NCBI RefSeq assembly: GCF_902158555.1
Contig: NZ_CABGGS010000023.1
Location: forward strand, 1 to 64,000
DNA length: 64,000 bases
Direction: 5' to 3'
From: Klebsiella spallanzanii
GTDB taxonomy: Bacteria > Pseudomonadota > Gammaproteobacteria > Enterobacterales > Enterobacteriaceae
The notes beneath the pieces were generated by a model. It was not told the DNA's origin. It ran no database searches and worked only from the letters and a program-made list of their open reading frames with translations. Shown here in pieces: positions 1 to 10,131 of this stretch (position 1 is its first letter; each line of letters begins with the position of its first letter). The position numbers and the translations under genes are program-made.

Positions 1-253
1 CTAGTACGAGAGGACCGGAGTGGACGCATCACTGGTGTTCGGGTTGTCATGCCAATGGCATTGCCCGGTAGCTAAATGCGGAAGAGATAAGTGCTGAAAG
101 CATCTAAGCACGAAACTTGCCCCGAGATGAGTTCTCCCTGAGACTTTAAGTCTCCTGAAGGAACGTTGAAGACGACGACGTTGATAGGCCGGGTGTGTAA
201 GCGCAGCGATGCGTTGAGCTAACCGGTACTAATGAACCGTGAGGCTTAACCTT
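1..253 (+). rRNA. rrl: 23S ribosomal RNA, 3' end (partial)
   Basis: This is the last ~250 bases of the large-subunit rRNA, cut by the window start. The sarcin-ricin loop (AGTACGAGAGGACC, bases 3-16), the site recognised by elongation factors, is the first thing in the window. The end (GGTACTAATGAACCGTGAGGCTTAACCTT-like) matches the enterobacterial 23S 3' terminus. No tRNA lies between it and the 5S gene. The neighbour kgtP identifies the operon as the equivalent of E. coli rrnG. Confidence 0.97.
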
Positions 254-317
254 ACAACGCCGAAGATGTTTTGGCGGATTGAGAGAAGAATTCAGCTTGA
301 TACAGATGAACAGAATT

Positions 318-437
318 TGCCTGGCGGCAGTAGCGCGGTGGTCCCACCTGACCCCATGCCGAACTCAGAAGTGAAACGCCGTAGCGCCGATGGTAGTGTG
401 GGGTCTCCCCATGTGAGAGTAGGGAACTGCCAGGCAT
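318..437 (+). rRNA. rrf: 5S ribosomal RNA
   Basis: Complete 120-nt 5S rRNA. It begins TGCCTGGCGGC and ends CTGCCAGGCAT, and these ends pair to form helix I. The internal CCCCATGCCGAACTCAGAAG segment is the conserved enterobacterial 5S core. It lies 64 nt after the 23S end, in the usual 23S-5S order. Confidence 0.98.
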
Positions 438-447
438 CAATCAAGTG

Positions 448-485
448 AAAAGCCCATCCTGACGGATGGGCTTTTTGCGTTTTTA
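448..485 (+). terminator. rRNA operon terminator
   Basis: An 11-bp stem (AAAGCCCATCC / GGATGGGCTTT, 449-459 and 464-474) with a TGAC loop is followed by a T-rich tract. This is the classic factor-independent terminator found after 5S genes. Bases 486-628, between it and the CRP site, are AT-rich and show no gene. Confidence 0.95.
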
Positions 486-628
486 AATACTAAACAAATC
501 CTCTTCAATCCCAAGAATATTCTCCCTTTTCTACAACATAAAAGCCTGTGCAAACTCTCTTGTCCTCATATTTCACTTTATCCTTGGCCGGGTATTCGCA
601 TTAATCTTGAACACTCATATAACAAAAT

Positions 629-652
629 AAAATGTGATTATCATCACATATA
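629..652. promoter_or_regulatory. CRP-cAMP binding site upstream of kgtP
   Basis: TGTGA (633-637), six bases, TCACA (644-648): both CRP half-sites are exact consensus, in an AT-rich context. The centre is about 115 bp before the kgtP ATG. Catabolite activation of a dicarboxylate permease is expected physiologically. The link to kgtP is an inference from position. Confidence 0.8.
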
Positions 653-755
653 AAATTATAACAATTATATAACATTTGATTCACTAATTGATTTATCTGA
701 ATGAGTTGGTTCATCCGACGCGGCAGATTGCAGTCCTTACTGGAGCAAAATTACA

Positions 756-2054
756 ATGACAGAAAGTAGCATTCACGAACGCGGATCGCTTGATCATGCT
801 GATACCCGGCGTCGTATATGGGCAATTGTGGGGGCATCATCAGGGAATCTGGTTGAGTGGTTTGATTTTTACGTCTATTCGTTTTGCTCGCTCTATTTCG
901 CACACATCTTCTTTCCTTCGGGAAATACCACCACGCAATTGTTACAAACGGCAGGGGTGTTTGCTGCCGGTTTTCTGATGCGTCCTATCGGAGGGTGGTT
1001 ATTCGGACGTATTGCCGATCGTCGCGGACGTAAAGCTTCTATGCTGATTTCGGTATGCATGATGTGCTTCGGATCGCTGGTGATTGCTTGTCTACCGGGA
1101 TATGCCACTATCGGGACTTGGGCACCGGCATTGCTGCTGCTGGCACGCCTGTTCCAGGGCCTTTCCGTCGGCGGAGAATACGGCACCAGCGCAACCTACA
1201 TGAGTGAAGTTGCGGTGGAAGGTAAGAAAGGTTTTTACGCTTCATTTCAGTATGTCACGTTGATTGGTGGCCAACTTCTGGCGGTGCTTGTGGTTGTCGC
1301 ATTACAGCAGATCCTTAGTGATGAAGATCTTCATGCCTGGGGATGGCGCATCCCCTTTGCCCTTGGTGCCGTATTAGCCATCGTTGCTCTGTGGCTGCGT
1401 CGTCAATTAGATGAAACCTCTAAACAGGAAACTCGTGCGCTAAAAGAGGCGGGATCGTTTAAAGGGCTATGGCGTAACCGTAAGGCATTTATTATGGTAC
1501 TCGGTTTTACTGCCGCTGGTTCGTTAAGCTTTTATACCTTTACAACCTATATGCAAAAATACCTGGTCAACACTGCTGGTATGACGGCGGGTACTGCCAG
1601 CATGATTATGACCGCAGCCTTGTTCGTTTATATGTTGGTTCAACCGCTTTTTGGTGCCCTTTCGGATAAGATTGGCCGTCGAACCTCAATGCTTTGCTTC
1701 GGCGTATTGGTTACCGTCTTTACCGTTCCTATCCTGAATGCATTGCAGAGTGTGAGTTCACCGTATGCAGCATTTGCTTTGGTGATATGTGCGCTGCTGA
1801 TAGTGAGTTTCTATACTTCAATTAGCGGGATCCTGAAGGCCGAAATGTTTCCGGCTCAGGTCCGTGCCTTAGGGGTTGGATTATCTTATGCGGTTGCCAA
1901 CGCGCTCTTTGGCGGCTCAGCAGAGTATGTCGCGCTGTCATTAAAATCGGCTGGAATCGAGCACGCTTTTTACTGGTATGTGACCGTAATGGGGGCGATA
2001 GCTTTCCTGGTCTCCTTGACTCTGCATCGCAAAGGTAAAGGTCTGCGGTTGTAG
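756..2054 (+). CDS. kgtP: alpha-ketoglutarate permease
   Basis: 432-residue inner-membrane symporter of the major facilitator superfamily (metabolite:H+ symporter branch) that imports 2-oxoglutarate with protons. It is near-identical in length and sequence to E. coli KgtP, including the [14 protein letters not shown] start of TM1, the [10 protein letters not shown] loop 2-3 motif and the [11 protein letters not shown] segment. GGAG at 742-745 lies 10 bases before the ATG. The gene directly follows the rRNA operon, as rrnG-kgtP does in E. coli, and ends 2 bp from the convergent yfiM. A consensus CRP site lies upstream. Confidence 0.97.
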   Translation: MTESSIHERGSLDHADTRRRIWAIVGASSGNLVEWFDFYVYSFCSLYFAHIFFPSGNTTTQLLQTAGVFAAGFLMRPIGGWLFGRIADRRGRKASMLISVCMMCFGSLVIACLPGYATIGTWAPALLLLARLFQGLSVGGEYGTSATYMSEVAVEGKKGFYASFQYVTLIGGQLLAVLVVVALQQILSDEDLHAWGWRIPFALGAVLAIVALWLRRQLDETSKQETRALKEAGSFKGLWRNRKAFIMVLGFTAAGSLSFYTFTTYMQKYLVNTAGMTAGTASMIMTAALFVYMLVQPLFGALSDKIGRRTSMLCFGVLVTVFTVPILNALQSVSSPYAAFALVICALLIVSFYTSISGILKAEMFPAQVRALGVGLSYAVANALFGGSAEYVALSLKSAGIEHAFYWYVTVMGAIAFLVSLTLHRKGKGLRL

Positions 2055-2056
2055 AA

Positions 2057-2383
2057 TTATTGATGGGCCAGCTGCCATACGGCATAGCCTGTAGTGGCAC
2101 CAGCTACATCCCACGCAAAATCTTTCCAGCTCCAGCCGCTCCCCGCCGGGCGGCTGTCCCATAGTTCCTTCGATGCCCCTAAACTTACGGAAAACATCAA
2201 TCCAATCGCGGCACTACGGTCGCGGCTGTAACCCTGGTGTTGGGCATATTCATTGCCAGCGGCAGAGAGCATTGCTGAAGCGAGGAAGTGCTGGGCTTTA
2301 TCCTGTCCACTCCATGAGTCATTAGCCATATGGCTGCAGCCGGTCAGTAATAATAGTGGTGCGATAAGCATGATGATGTGCAT
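2057..2383 (-). CDS. yfiM: YfiM family lipoprotein
   Basis: 108-residue predicted outer-membrane lipoprotein. A short hydrophobic signal ends in the lipobox LLTGC at residues 12-16. The mature part carries the YfiM/DUF2279-type features: KAQHF near residue 30, [18 protein letters not shown], and the C-terminal [15 protein letters not shown]. Length and neighbours (kgtP and pssA) match E. coli YfiM. The function is not known to me. It starts just downstream of the pssA terminator, so it probably has its own promoter or lives on read-through. Confidence 0.9.
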   Translation of the reverse strand: MHIIMLIAPLLLLTGCSHMANDSWSGQDKAQHFLASAMLSAAGNEYAQHQGYSRDRSAAIGLMFSVSLGASKELWDSRPAGSGWSWKDFAWDVAGATTGYAVWQLAHQ

Positions 2384-2394
2384 ACAAATTCCAG

Positions 2395-2420
2395 AAAAAA
2401 GCCCCGCAATGCGGGGCGGA
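2395..2420 (-). terminator. pssA terminator
   Basis: GCCCCGC-AAT-GCGGGGC (2401-2417), followed on the minus strand by six T residues, lies 4-29 bp beyond the pssA stop codon. It is a strong intrinsic terminator separating pssA from yfiM. Confidence 0.9.
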
Positions 2421-2423
2421 AAT

Positions 2424-3779
2424 TCAGAGAATACGGCTGATAAGACGGTCTATTCGAATACGTCGCAGACGCCTGATCAGTTTACGTACTTTTATCGGGT
2501 AGTCGGCAATACTTTGTAGATCGCGATAATGCTGAACGACCGTGGTATGTTTGCGGATAAGGTTGAGCTCTTTCTCACGCATTGCGCCGAGCTGGTGCTT
2601 TGGATCGTGAATAAGAATGGCATTTTCCAGATCCAGTCGCCAGGCGCGAGGGTTCAGGTTATTACCGGTCAACAGCATCCATTCGTCATCAACCCACATT
2701 CCTTTCAGGTGGTAGCTGTTATCGTCGTCCTTCCATAAACGGACAATCAGCTGATCGGTGTTGACGTAATACTGCAGCCGGCTAAGGAAACGCCGCAGAT
2801 TAATTTCATAAAGATAGGGCAGCGCGCCAATAATTTTAAATGGCTGATCTTCCGGGATATAGAAATCATTAGCGGTCTTATCACCCACGATAATTTCAAC
2901 TTTTTTCCCACTGCGTAGCAGCTGAATAATATTACGTACCAGCAGAGCAGGCAGGTTGAAATAGGGAGTGCAGATAGTCAGCTTATGCTCAGCGCAGGGC
3001 ATTAAATGGAAGATGGTTTTATTCAGCAGACTGGTCTTCCCCAGCCCAACTAACGGGGTGACCGATAGCTGATCTTCATCAGCATTACCGATAAAATGAT
3101 AGCTGCTATCGCGGAGCTCCTGGCGATACTGACGGATATCGTTTTTGATTTCTGGGCTTTTGGGCCGGTCAGCCCTGTCAAGGCGGTTAACTCCACGGCC
3201 TTGCACCAGGTTATTCTCAACCCAGTCGAACATCACATCGGCCATTTTACCATTGCGAATGCACTGGTAGCGGTCGTAGCGATACTTATCGTGTTGATGC
3301 AGGTAAACATCATTAAGGCTGGCCCCGCTGTAAAGGACGCAATCATCAATGATAAAGCCTTTAAAGTGGAGGACGCCGAGTGCTTCCCGGGTATTGACCG
3401 GAACGCCATAAACCGGGATATCGATGCCTGGGTTTTCCTGAGCCATACGACAATACCAGTCGGCATTGGTGTTTGACGCCGCGACGCCAATACGCCCACG
3501 TTGGGCGCGATGCCAGTCAACCAGCACCCGAACGTCTAATTCTGGACGCTGGCGCTTAGCGTCGTACAGTGCCTGCAAAATTCCTTTGCCGCCATCATCC
3601 TGTTCCAGATAGAGCGCAATAATACAAATACGCTGAGTGGCTTGAGCTATCCTGGCCAGTAACGCTTGCCGAAAATCTGCCGGAGCGTAAAAGAACTCGA
3701 TATCATCAACTGACTGAGAAAGCTTAGGGAGTTGGGCAAGGTGTTGTTGATGTTTATTACGTTTAAATTTTGACAACAT
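2424..3779 (-). CDS. pssA: CDP-diacylglycerol--serine O-phosphatidyltransferase
   Basis: 451-residue phosphatidylserine synthase of the phospholipase-D superfamily. It makes phosphatidylserine, the precursor of phosphatidylethanolamine, from CDP-diacylglycerol and L-serine at the membrane surface. Two HKD motifs are visible: HFKGFIIDD near residue 138 with downstream SGASLN, and HLKGMWVDD near residue 357 with downstream TGNNLNPRA. The basic C-terminus ([17 protein letters not shown]) fits peripheral membrane binding. I start at the ATG (MLSKFKRNK), as in E. coli; a GTG lies one codon upstream. It follows pat on the same strand. Confidence 0.97.
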   Translation of the reverse strand: MLSKFKRNKHQQHLAQLPKLSQSVDDIEFFYAPADFRQALLARIAQATQRICIIALYLEQDDGGKGILQALYDAKRQRPELDVRVLVDWHRAQRGRIGVAASNTNADWYCRMAQENPGIDIPVYGVPVNTREALGVLHFKGFIIDDCVLYSGASLNDVYLHQHDKYRYDRYQCIRNGKMADVMFDWVENNLVQGRGVNRLDRADRPKSPEIKNDIRQYRQELRDSSYHFIGNADEDQLSVTPLVGLGKTSLLNKTIFHLMPCAEHKLTICTPYFNLPALLVRNIIQLLRSGKKVEIIVGDKTANDFYIPEDQPFKIIGALPYLYEINLRRFLSRLQYYVNTDQLIVRLWKDDDNSYHLKGMWVDDEWMLLTGNNLNPRAWRLDLENAILIHDPKHQLGAMREKELNLIRKHTTVVQHYRDLQSIADYPIKVRKLIRRLRRIRIDRLISRIL

Positions 3780-3872
3780 CACAGTGCATTTCTTCTCTGT
3801 TTATTGAAGGGTCTTCTGTACCATGCAGACGACGTAAGCGGGCAATAATACCATTACTACCCGTTAATGTAG

Positions 3873-6551
3873 TCAACAATTGCGGTCAGCCGTTTGTAAT
3901 TGCTCAGATACAAGCTGTAGAGACAAACTGACAATTCCATCTTCAAGCTGAATATCAACTGAGAATCCTAGCTTTCGGGCGAGCCCAATCATGCCTTTAT
4001 TATTTGGCATGGTGATGCCGTTCAATCGCTGCAGGCCGTGGCTTTGCGTATAGGCGATCAGTTTTTCCAGTAGCCTGCGGCCTAAGCCGAGACCTTTTAA
4101 ATCAGAGCGCACCAGTACGGCAAACTCAGCATCGATATTATCCGGGTCGGAGATCGCCCTCGTCACGCCGAGGATCTCACTTCCTTCTTTTGTGGTGCGC
4201 ACTGCAACAAAGGCCATTTCTCGATCGTAGTCGATCTGCGTCATATTGGCTAAATCATCGTGAGTAAATTCGTTGATTTCGCTGAAGTAACGGTAATAAA
4301 GATCTTCTTTCGTCACCTGAGCGATAAAGGCCAGCAGCTGCGGCTCATCCTCGGGGAGTATTGGGCGGAACAGGCAGCGTTCGCCGTTCTTCATGACTAC
4401 CCACTCCTCCTGCTGCTGTGGATAGGGGCGCACGGCCAGGCGACTTTCGCTATCGCCGTTAAACGGGGCAAGAGTTAATGTTACATCAAGCGCGGTAAAC
4501 TCATGACCGGAAGCCAGAAGGGGATGGATATCCAGGCGCTGAATTTCCGGGCAGTCGACAATCAGATTCGATACCTGTACCAGTAGCTGGCTTAGGCCGG
4601 GAATATCCAAAGGACGCAGCGCGCTACGGCCGCGCACTTTTTTGCTTTTGATAGCCTGAATAACCAGGTAGCGTGCAAGGTTCATATTCAGCGGAGGGAG
4701 CGCGACGGCGGCCTGATCCTCTGCCCGCCATTCAACGCCGCCTTCACCCAGCATAATCAGTGGCCCAAAAACCGGATCGTGCTCCACGACAACTCGCAGC
4801 TCCTGCGCTCCGGCGCGATTGGCCATGCTTTGTACCAGCAACCCGTGAATACGTGCCTGCGGCCAGGTCATTTTGACGCGATCGAAAATAGCATCCGCCG
4901 CCTGCTGTACTTCGATGGCCGTACGCAGATAAAGCATAACCCCTTGAACTTCTGACTTATGTGGAATATCCGGCGAGCGAAGCTTCAGAGCAACGGGGTA
5001 GCCAATCTGCTCGGCGATGTGCACCGCTTCGGCGCTATCTGCGGCAATCCACGTTGGCAGGGTGTGAATACCATAAGCATGCAGAACCGGACTCACTTCA
5101 TGGGTATCCAGCGACGTAGCACCCTCATTCATTGCTCGTTGTAGCAGGTTATGGGCTTCGGCAGTGTTAGCCGTTAACGAGTCTGACAGTACCGGAGTTT
5201 CCCTGAGCTGTTTCTGGTTACGCCGGTACTCCACCATGTGCATAAAAGCGGTAATCGTACCCTCTGGGGTACGATAGGTCGGCAGGCCCGCATCGCTAAA
5301 CAGGCGTCGCGCTTCTTGCGATGAGAACTCACCGCACCAATTGGTGAGAACCGTGACGTATTTGCCGCGCGGATGGCGCTTCAGGGCGTCAATCAGCGCC
5401 AGCGCGCTTTCCGTGCCTGGAGCCGCTGCGCTTGGGGCATGAATCACCAGCAGAGCATCGTAGTCATGACTATCCAGCAATACGTTCAAGGCTTTGAGGT
5501 AATGCTCGCTACTGGCGTCATCGCGGAGGTCCAGCGGGTTGGCAATATCAATACCTTCAGGCAACGCCTGACGGAGATTGCAGCAGGTCTCCTCACTCAG
5601 AGTGGCAAGTTTGCCATTGCGCAGCCAAAGCTCATCCAGCGCCAGCGCCGCCGGAGCGGCACCGTTACTGATAATCATCAGTTTTTCGCCGCGCAGAGGG
5701 CGCATATGGCTGAGGGTTTCGACCGCGGAGAACAGCTCGTGGGTGTCCTGTACCCGCAGCAAACCTGCGCGCTGAATCGCGGCATCCCAGGCTGGATCCA
5801 TCCCGGAATTTACGTGCAATAGCTTCTGCGCTGCCGGGCTGCGTCCGCTTTTAATCACCAGAATCGGCTTATTGCGCGATGCGCTGCGGGCCGCTGAGAC
5901 GAAACGACGGGCATCGCTAAGGTGTTCAAGATAAAGCAAAATAGCGCTGGTTTTGCTGTCTCGAGCCAGAAAATCGAGCAGGTCATCAACATCAATATCC
6001 AGGCTATCGCCAAGTGCAATAAAGTAAGAAAACCCCATCTCGCGCTGCTGAGCCCAGTCGAGGATAGTGTTGGAGACGGCCGCAGATTGCGAAATAAACG
6101 CCAGTTTGCCGCGATGAATAGGCACCGGTGAAAAGCTGGCGTTAAGACCCTGCCACGGGGCAAGCAGGCCCAGGCTATTTGGCCCGAGCAACCGCATCTG
6201 GTAGCGTGCGGCGCAGTCAAGCAGCACGGGATATTGTTCGGGTATGGACGAGAGAATGATGCAGGTTTTACACCCTTTTTGTCCCAGCGCTTCCAGTAGT
6301 TCAAGGTTTCTTCGGGCGTTGGTACATAGCACAGCAAGGTCGGGTGTGAAGGGGAGGCTGTCGACTGTAGGCCAGGCCAGCACTCCCTGAACCGCTTTCC
6401 ATGCTGGCGTCACGGGGAGAACGGGGCCGCTAAAGCCGCCAGCCAGCAGGTTGCGCATCATCAGATAACCGGCGCGCTGTGGTTTCATTGACGCGCCAAT
6501 AACGGCGATCGACTTTGGCCGCAGCAATGCTTCCAGGCCTCGTTGGCTCAT
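3873..6551 (-). CDS. pat: protein lysine acetyltransferase Pat (YfiQ/PatZ)
   Basis: 892-residue bidomain enzyme that acetylates protein lysines, notably acetyl-CoA synthetase, with acetyl-CoA. The N-terminal ~700 residues are an NDP-forming acyl-CoA-synthetase-like domain: the CoA-binding Rossmann start SIAVIGAS, a succinyl-CoA-ligase-like flavodoxin region and an ATP-grasp segment. The C-terminal ~170 residues are a GNAT domain, with the acetyl-CoA loop LKGLGLGRRLLEKLI. E. coli PatZ is 886 residues and very similar. AAGGAG precedes the ATG. The gene sits 35 bp after tapT and is probably co-transcribed with it. Confidence 0.96.
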   Translation of the reverse strand: MSQRGLEALLRPKSIAVIGASMKPQRAGYLMMRNLLAGGFSGPVLPVTPAWKAVQGVLAWPTVDSLPFTPDLAVLCTNARRNLELLEALGQKGCKTCIILSSIPEQYPVLLDCAARYQMRLLGPNSLGLLAPWQGLNASFSPVPIHRGKLAFISQSAAVSNTILDWAQQREMGFSYFIALGDSLDIDVDDLLDFLARDSKTSAILLYLEHLSDARRFVSAARSASRNKPILVIKSGRSPAAQKLLHVNSGMDPAWDAAIQRAGLLRVQDTHELFSAVETLSHMRPLRGEKLMIISNGAAPAALALDELWLRNGKLATLSEETCCNLRQALPEGIDIANPLDLRDDASSEHYLKALNVLLDSHDYDALLVIHAPSAAAPGTESALALIDALKRHPRGKYVTVLTNWCGEFSSQEARRLFSDAGLPTYRTPEGTITAFMHMVEYRRNQKQLRETPVLSDSLTANTAEAHNLLQRAMNEGATSLDTHEVSPVLHAYGIHTLPTWIAADSAEAVHIAEQIGYPVALKLRSPDIPHKSEVQGVMLYLRTAIEVQQAADAIFDRVKMTWPQARIHGLLVQSMANRAGAQELRVVVEHDPVFGPLIMLGEGGVEWRAEDQAAVALPPLNMNLARYLVIQAIKSKKVRGRSALRPLDIPGLSQLLVQVSNLIVDCPEIQRLDIHPLLASGHEFTALDVTLTLAPFNGDSESRLAVRPYPQQQEEWVVMKNGERCLFRPILPEDEPQLLAFIAQVTKEDLYYRYFSEINEFTHDDLANMTQIDYDREMAFVAVRTTKEGSEILGVTRAISDPDNIDAEFAVLVRSDLKGLGLGRRLLEKLIAYTQSHGLQRLNGITMPNNKGMIGLARKLGFSVDIQLEDGIVSLSLQLVSEQLQTADRNC

Positions 6552-6586
6552 ACCGGTCTCCTTTGATCCCCAGTGACCGAATGATT

Positions 6587-7285
6587 TTAAACGCTTTCTG
6601 TCAGTTGTGCTGTGATACTGCCCTTATGCTGCGTTTTTCCTGCCAGATAGCGCGTTCTGAATAATCTGAAGTGATCGCCAAGAGCCGTGGCTGCGGTTTT
6701 GTCTCCCGCGAGATCCAGCAGTGCAATCGCGACTTCGGCGGTGCAGTACTGTCCTTCAGCGTGGGCTTCCCGCAGGTGATAGGCGGAAATGCGCGACAGG
6801 TCGACGGAAATCATCGGCAGCGCATCAAGCCAGGGGCTTTTGCGGAACATTTTTCGCGCCTCGGGCCAGGTGCCGTCGAGCATAATAAACAGCGGAAGTT
6901 TGCCGGGAAGCGGTGCGTCAAGCACCCGGCGCTCGGTGCTGGCATAGGAGGCAGGAAAAACCACCATCGGCTGATATCTCGCGTCGGCGACGAGATCGAG
7001 AAGCGCCCGCGGAGGTTCGGTTCGTGACCACTGAAAGGCTTCCGTATCCGGCAGGATATCGGCAATCAGGCGTCCGGTGTTGCTGGGCTTCATTGGCTCG
7101 GTATCGAACATCACCAGGCAAAAACGGCTGGTGGCGGCAACGGGATTAAGGGTTGCGCAGAGGCACTGTTTCAACGGCAGCAAACAGCGCTGGCAGCGGT
7201 GGATACGGTTGCCGCGAGCAAGAAAAGGCCGGGTGGCGCGCGCGAGACGCTCGGCGCGAAGGCGAAGGACGGCGTTATCAGTCAT
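6587..7285 (-). CDS. tapT: tRNA-uridine aminocarboxypropyltransferase (DTW domain)
   Basis: 232 residues, matching E. coli TapT (YfiP). The enzyme transfers the 3-amino-3-carboxypropyl group of S-adenosylmethionine to U47 of tRNA, giving acp3U. Visible features are the N-terminal Cys cluster RCQRCLLPLKQCLC (residues 31-44), the PMKPSNTGRLI motif and the defining D-x-T-W (LDGTWPEARKM, near residue 137). It lies between trxC and pat on the same strand, as in E. coli. Confidence 0.93.
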   Translation of the reverse strand: MTDNAVLRLRAERLARATRPFLARGNRIHRCQRCLLPLKQCLCATLNPVAATSRFCLVMFDTEPMKPSNTGRLIADILPDTEAFQWSRTEPPRALLDLVADARYQPMVVFPASYASTERRVLDAPLPGKLPLFIMLDGTWPEARKMFRKSPWLDALPMISVDLSRISAYHLREAHAEGQYCTAEVAIALLDLAGDKTAATALGDHFRLFRTRYLAGKTQHKGSITAQLTESV

Positions 7286-7324
7286 GGGGATCGCTAAGAA
7301 AAAACGCCATTGTCGCAGAGGTGA

Positions 7325-7350
7325 AAACGGGGCACAAGCGGTGCCCCGTC
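7325..7350 (-). terminator. trxC terminator (probable)
   Basis: ACGGGGCAC / GTGCCCCGT hairpin (7327-7349), followed on the minus strand by TTTTC, directly after the trxC stop. The T tract is short, so partial read-through into tapT is possible. Confidence 0.7.
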
Positions 7351-7354
7351 GGGT

Positions 7355-7780
7355 TTATTGCTGGCCGGCTTCGTTTAACCAGCTATCGAAAGGCGCTTTC
7401 GGTACGGCGCCGTTCAGCATGTCGATGACCTCGCCATTTTTGAACATCATAATGGTCGGGATGCTGCGAATGCGGAAGCGGGCGCTAAGTTCGCGTTCCA
7501 TTTCAGTATTCACTTTCACGAAACGCATTTCGCCGCTGCGTTCTTCAGCCACATCTTCAAAAATGGGCGCAAAGTTACGGCACGGGCCGCACCACGGCGC
7601 CCAGAAATCAACAACAACGGGGAGATCGTCCTTTAATAGTTTATCCAGCGTTGCCCCGGTCGCGTTGATAACATCGCCGTCAAAAAGATCGTGGCCGCAG
7701 CGCCCGCATTTCGCGCCATCGGCGCGACGATCGTCGGGGATGCGGTTCAGAGCCTGACAACTGGCACAAACGGTATTCAT
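7355..7780 (-). CDS. trxC: thioredoxin 2
   Basis: 141-residue cytosolic thioredoxin with an extra N-terminal zinc-binding module. Two CxxC pairs are visible (CASC at residues 5-8 and CGRC near 25-28), followed by the thioredoxin fold with active site WCGPC near residue 64. It reduces protein disulphides and in E. coli is induced by oxidative stress through OxyR. E. coli TrxC is 139 residues. I looked for an OxyR site upstream (7781-7900) but found none convincing. Confidence 0.96.
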   Translation of the reverse strand: MNTVCASCQALNRIPDDRRADGAKCGRCGHDLFDGDVINATGATLDKLLKDDLPVVVDFWAPWCGPCRNFAPIFEDVAEERSGEMRFVKVNTEMERELSARFRIRSIPTIMMFKNGEVIDMLNGAVPKAPFDSWLNEAGQQ

Positions 7781-7983
7781 AACTAACCTCTGGTTATGGG
7801 TTGCAGCGCGGCACGTGGCCGATTTGTTTCTCTAATGTTACATATTATCGATGCGCAGCTAATAAAGGACAATGAGTTTTATTCAATGAATACGATAGAC
7901 TCAGGCTTTTAAATGAAATAATGGCTAAGTGATGACACATCGGGTAATCTGCGCGCTTCGCGCAGCGCAGGTGGAGAAAATTG

Positions 7984-9057
7984 ATGAGCGACGACGAACT
8001 GAAAAATAAAAGCGGCAAGGTCAAAGTGATGTATGTCCGCAGTGATGATGATTCTGACAGACGTACCCATAACCCGCGAACCGGGAAAGGTGGGGGACGC
8101 CCAGGAAAATCTCGTGTTGACGGTCGTAACCGCCCTGCGCGCGATGAAAGAGATAGCCGCGGTGGCGATCGTAAACGTGACGATCGCAAACGCGAAGGCT
8201 TCAGCGGTGAAGGTTCTTCTCCGTGGCGTACCGTGTCCCGTGCGCCGGGTGATGAGACGCAGGTAAAAGCGGATCACGGTGGGATCAGCGGCAAAAGCTT
8301 TATCGATCCGGAAGTGCTGCGCCGTCAGCGCGCAGAAGAGACCCGTGTTTACGGTGAAAACGCCTGCCAGGCGTTATTTCAGAGCCGCCCGGATGCTATC
8401 GTTCGCGCCTGGTTTATCCAAAGCGTGACCCCGCGCTTTAAAGAAGCCCTGCGCTGGATGGCGGCGAATCGTAAAGCCTATCACGTCGTTGATGAAGCCG
8501 AGCTGGCGAAAGCTTCCGGCACTGAGCATCATGGCGGCGTTTGCTTCCTGATTAAAAAGCGTCATGGTACTTCCGTTGAGCAATGGGTTGCGAAAGCTGA
8601 CGCTGAAGATTGTGTTCTGGCGCTGGAAGATGTCGGCAACCCGCACAACCTCGGCGCTATCATGCGCAGCTGCGCGCACTTTGGCGTGAAGGGCGTGGTT
8701 GTGCAGGATGCTGGAGTGATGGAGTCCGGGGCCGCGATTCGTACCGCAGAAGGTGGTGCAGAACACGTTGAGCCAATCACGGGCGATAGTTTTATCGATA
8801 CGCTTGAGCGCTTCCGTAATGCGGGTTATGCGATAGTTTCGACTTCCAGCCATAATGGAACTCCACTATTTAAAGCCGAGCTGCCGAAAAAAATGGTGTT
8901 GGTGTTAGGGCAGGAGAGTGATGGCCTTTCCGATGCCGCGATTTCCAGCGCTGATATCAATATCGCGATTGAAGGAACCGGTAACGTAGAAAGCCTGAAC
9001 GTTTCTGTTGCGACCGGCGTACTACTTGCTGAATGGTGGCGTCAGAATAAGGCTTGA
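7984..9057 (+). CDS. yfiF: SpoU-family RNA 2'-O-methyltransferase YfiF
   Basis: 357 residues; E. coli YfiF has 345. The C-terminal half is a SPOUT methyltransferase: [16 protein letters not shown] (motif 1), [11 protein letters not shown] (motif 2) and [15 protein letters not shown] (motif 3). A SpoU substrate-binding domain lies before it. The first ~75 residues are a low-complexity Arg/Asp/Gly tract that is longer than in E. coli. I start at the ATG at 7984 because GTGGAG (7970-7975) is well spaced for it; a TTG abuts it upstream. The RNA substrate is not known to me. Confidence 0.9.
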   Translation: MSDDELKNKSGKVKVMYVRSDDDSDRRTHNPRTGKGGGRPGKSRVDGRNRPARDERDSRGGDRKRDDRKREGFSGEGSSPWRTVSRAPGDETQVKADHGGISGKSFIDPEVLRRQRAEETRVYGENACQALFQSRPDAIVRAWFIQSVTPRFKEALRWMAANRKAYHVVDEAELAKASGTEHHGGVCFLIKKRHGTSVEQWVAKADAEDCVLALEDVGNPHNLGAIMRSCAHFGVKGVVVQDAGVMESGAAIRTAEGGAEHVEPITGDSFIDTLERFRNAGYAIVSTSSHNGTPLFKAELPKKMVLVLGQESDGLSDAAISSADINIAIEGTGNVESLNVSVATGVLLAEWWRQNKA

Positions 9058-9075
9058 TACTTTAGCCTGGAGCCA

Positions 9076-9112
9076 AAAATGCCAGCATTATAGCGTAATG
9101 CTGGCATTTTCA
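9076..9112. terminator. bidirectional terminator between yfiF and ung
   Basis: AAAATGCCAGCATTA / TAATGCTGGCATTTT (9076-9090 and 9096-9110) form a 15-bp stem flanked by A and T runs. It works in both directions between convergent genes. Confidence 0.92.
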
Positions 9113-9131
9113 TTTTTAGCGCTGGGCTGCT

Positions 9132-9821
9132 TTATTCACTTTCAGCTGGCAGCGTTGGCATCCAGTCGATTGGCGTTTCACCACGTTCGGCCAGCCACTG
9201 ATTGGCCTGGACGAAATGATTACTGCCGAAAAATCCGCGATGGGCGGAGAGCGGTGATGGATGCGGCGCTTTCAGCACGCAGTGGCGCTGGCGATCGATA
9301 ATCGCACCTTTTTTCTGCGCATGTGAACCCCACAGCAGAAATACGACCCCTTCCCGATGCTGGTTAATCAATGAAATGACTTTATCGGTAAAGGTTTCCC
9401 ATCCGAGACTGGCGTGAGAGTGCGCTTGCCCTGCACGCACCGTTAATACGGTGTTGAGCAGCAAAACCCCCTGACGCGCCCAGCTTTCGAGGTATCCGTG
9501 AGCTGGGCGCTGAAAGCCAGGTATTGTCCCTTCCAGCTCCTTGTACATATTCAGCAGCGACGGCGGTGTTGCAATCCCCGGCAGAACGGAGAAGGCGAGG
9601 CCGTGAGCCTGTCCCGGCCCGTGGTAGGGATCCTGGCCCAGGATCACCACTTTGACATCGCTTAGCTCTGTATAACGAAACGCATTAAAGACATCTTTTT
9701 GTGGCGGGTAGATGGTGATGCCTGATTGGCGTTCTTCGGCAACGGTTTTCAGGGTATTAACAAAATAGAGCTGCTGCTTCTCTTCTGCCAGTACATCGTG
9801 CCAGGTTAATGGGGTGGTCAT
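9132..9821 (-). CDS. ung: uracil-DNA glycosylase
   Basis: 229 residues, the same length as E. coli Ung. It removes uracil from DNA to start base-excision repair. The water-activating loop [14 protein letters not shown] contains Asp64, and the minor-groove loop [13 protein letters not shown] contains the catalytic His. The frame stays open a further 29 codons upstream, but the ATG at 9821 has a GGAG ribosome site and aligns with the E. coli start. It is divergent from grcA. Confidence 0.97.
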   Translation of the reverse strand: MTTPLTWHDVLAEEKQQLYFVNTLKTVAEERQSGITIYPPQKDVFNAFRYTELSDVKVVILGQDPYHGPGQAHGLAFSVLPGIATPPSLLNMYKELEGTIPGFQRPAHGYLESWARQGVLLLNTVLTVRAGQAHSHASLGWETFTDKVISLINQHREGVVFLLWGSHAQKKGAIIDRQRHCVLKAPHPSPLSAHRGFFGSNHFVQANQWLAERGETPIDWMPTLPAESE

Positions 9822-9960
9822 TTTGCTCTCCTGCAAAGTGTCATCGTCATAGCTTAACTGCATCTTTCTACAACACAAAATTTGCTCCACGAGATTGACG
9901 TACTGCATGCAAAAAAAATTGAAAATTTACAAATTTATTTAGTATTGGATATGGCGTAAC

Positions 9961-9974
9961 TTGATGTAAAACAA
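9961..9974. promoter_or_regulatory. upstream FNR site of grcA
   Basis: TTGAT-GTAA-AACAA: a good match to the FNR box TTGAT-N4-ATCAA, with the second half degenerate. Its centre is 53 bp from the downstream site, reproducing the -93.5/-40.5 pair described for E. coli yfiD (grcA). Confidence 0.75.
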
Positions 9975-10013
9975 TAATATCTACCTATGCCCACTTTTGT
10001 GGTGTGGTTTTTG

Positions 10014-10027
10014 TTGATTTAAATCAA
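10014..10027. promoter_or_regulatory. FNR site and promoter of grcA
   Basis: TTGAT-TTAA-ATCAA is a perfect FNR box. If it sits at -40.5, transcription starts near 10061, and a TATATA -10 element (about 10052-10057) is correctly placed. Expected behaviour is anaerobic activation. Apart from the two FNR sites I see no gene in the 310-bp ung-grcA gap. Confidence 0.88.
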
Positions 10028-10131
10028 TGAATGCCGAGTGTTCGGCTGATATATATACACTCATACAACAATGGTTTTACCAATTGGCCGCGAAGGCCAA
10101 TAATCGAACAAACGTTGCCTGGAGGCATAAA

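Noticed and set aside
254..317. A tRNA gene in the 23S-5S spacer
   Set aside because: Only 64 nt, with no cloverleaf and no CCA end.
7781..7900. Possible OxyR site upstream of trxC
   Set aside because: Partial ATAG/CTAT-like elements were seen, but none with the required spacing of the OxyR tetramer site.
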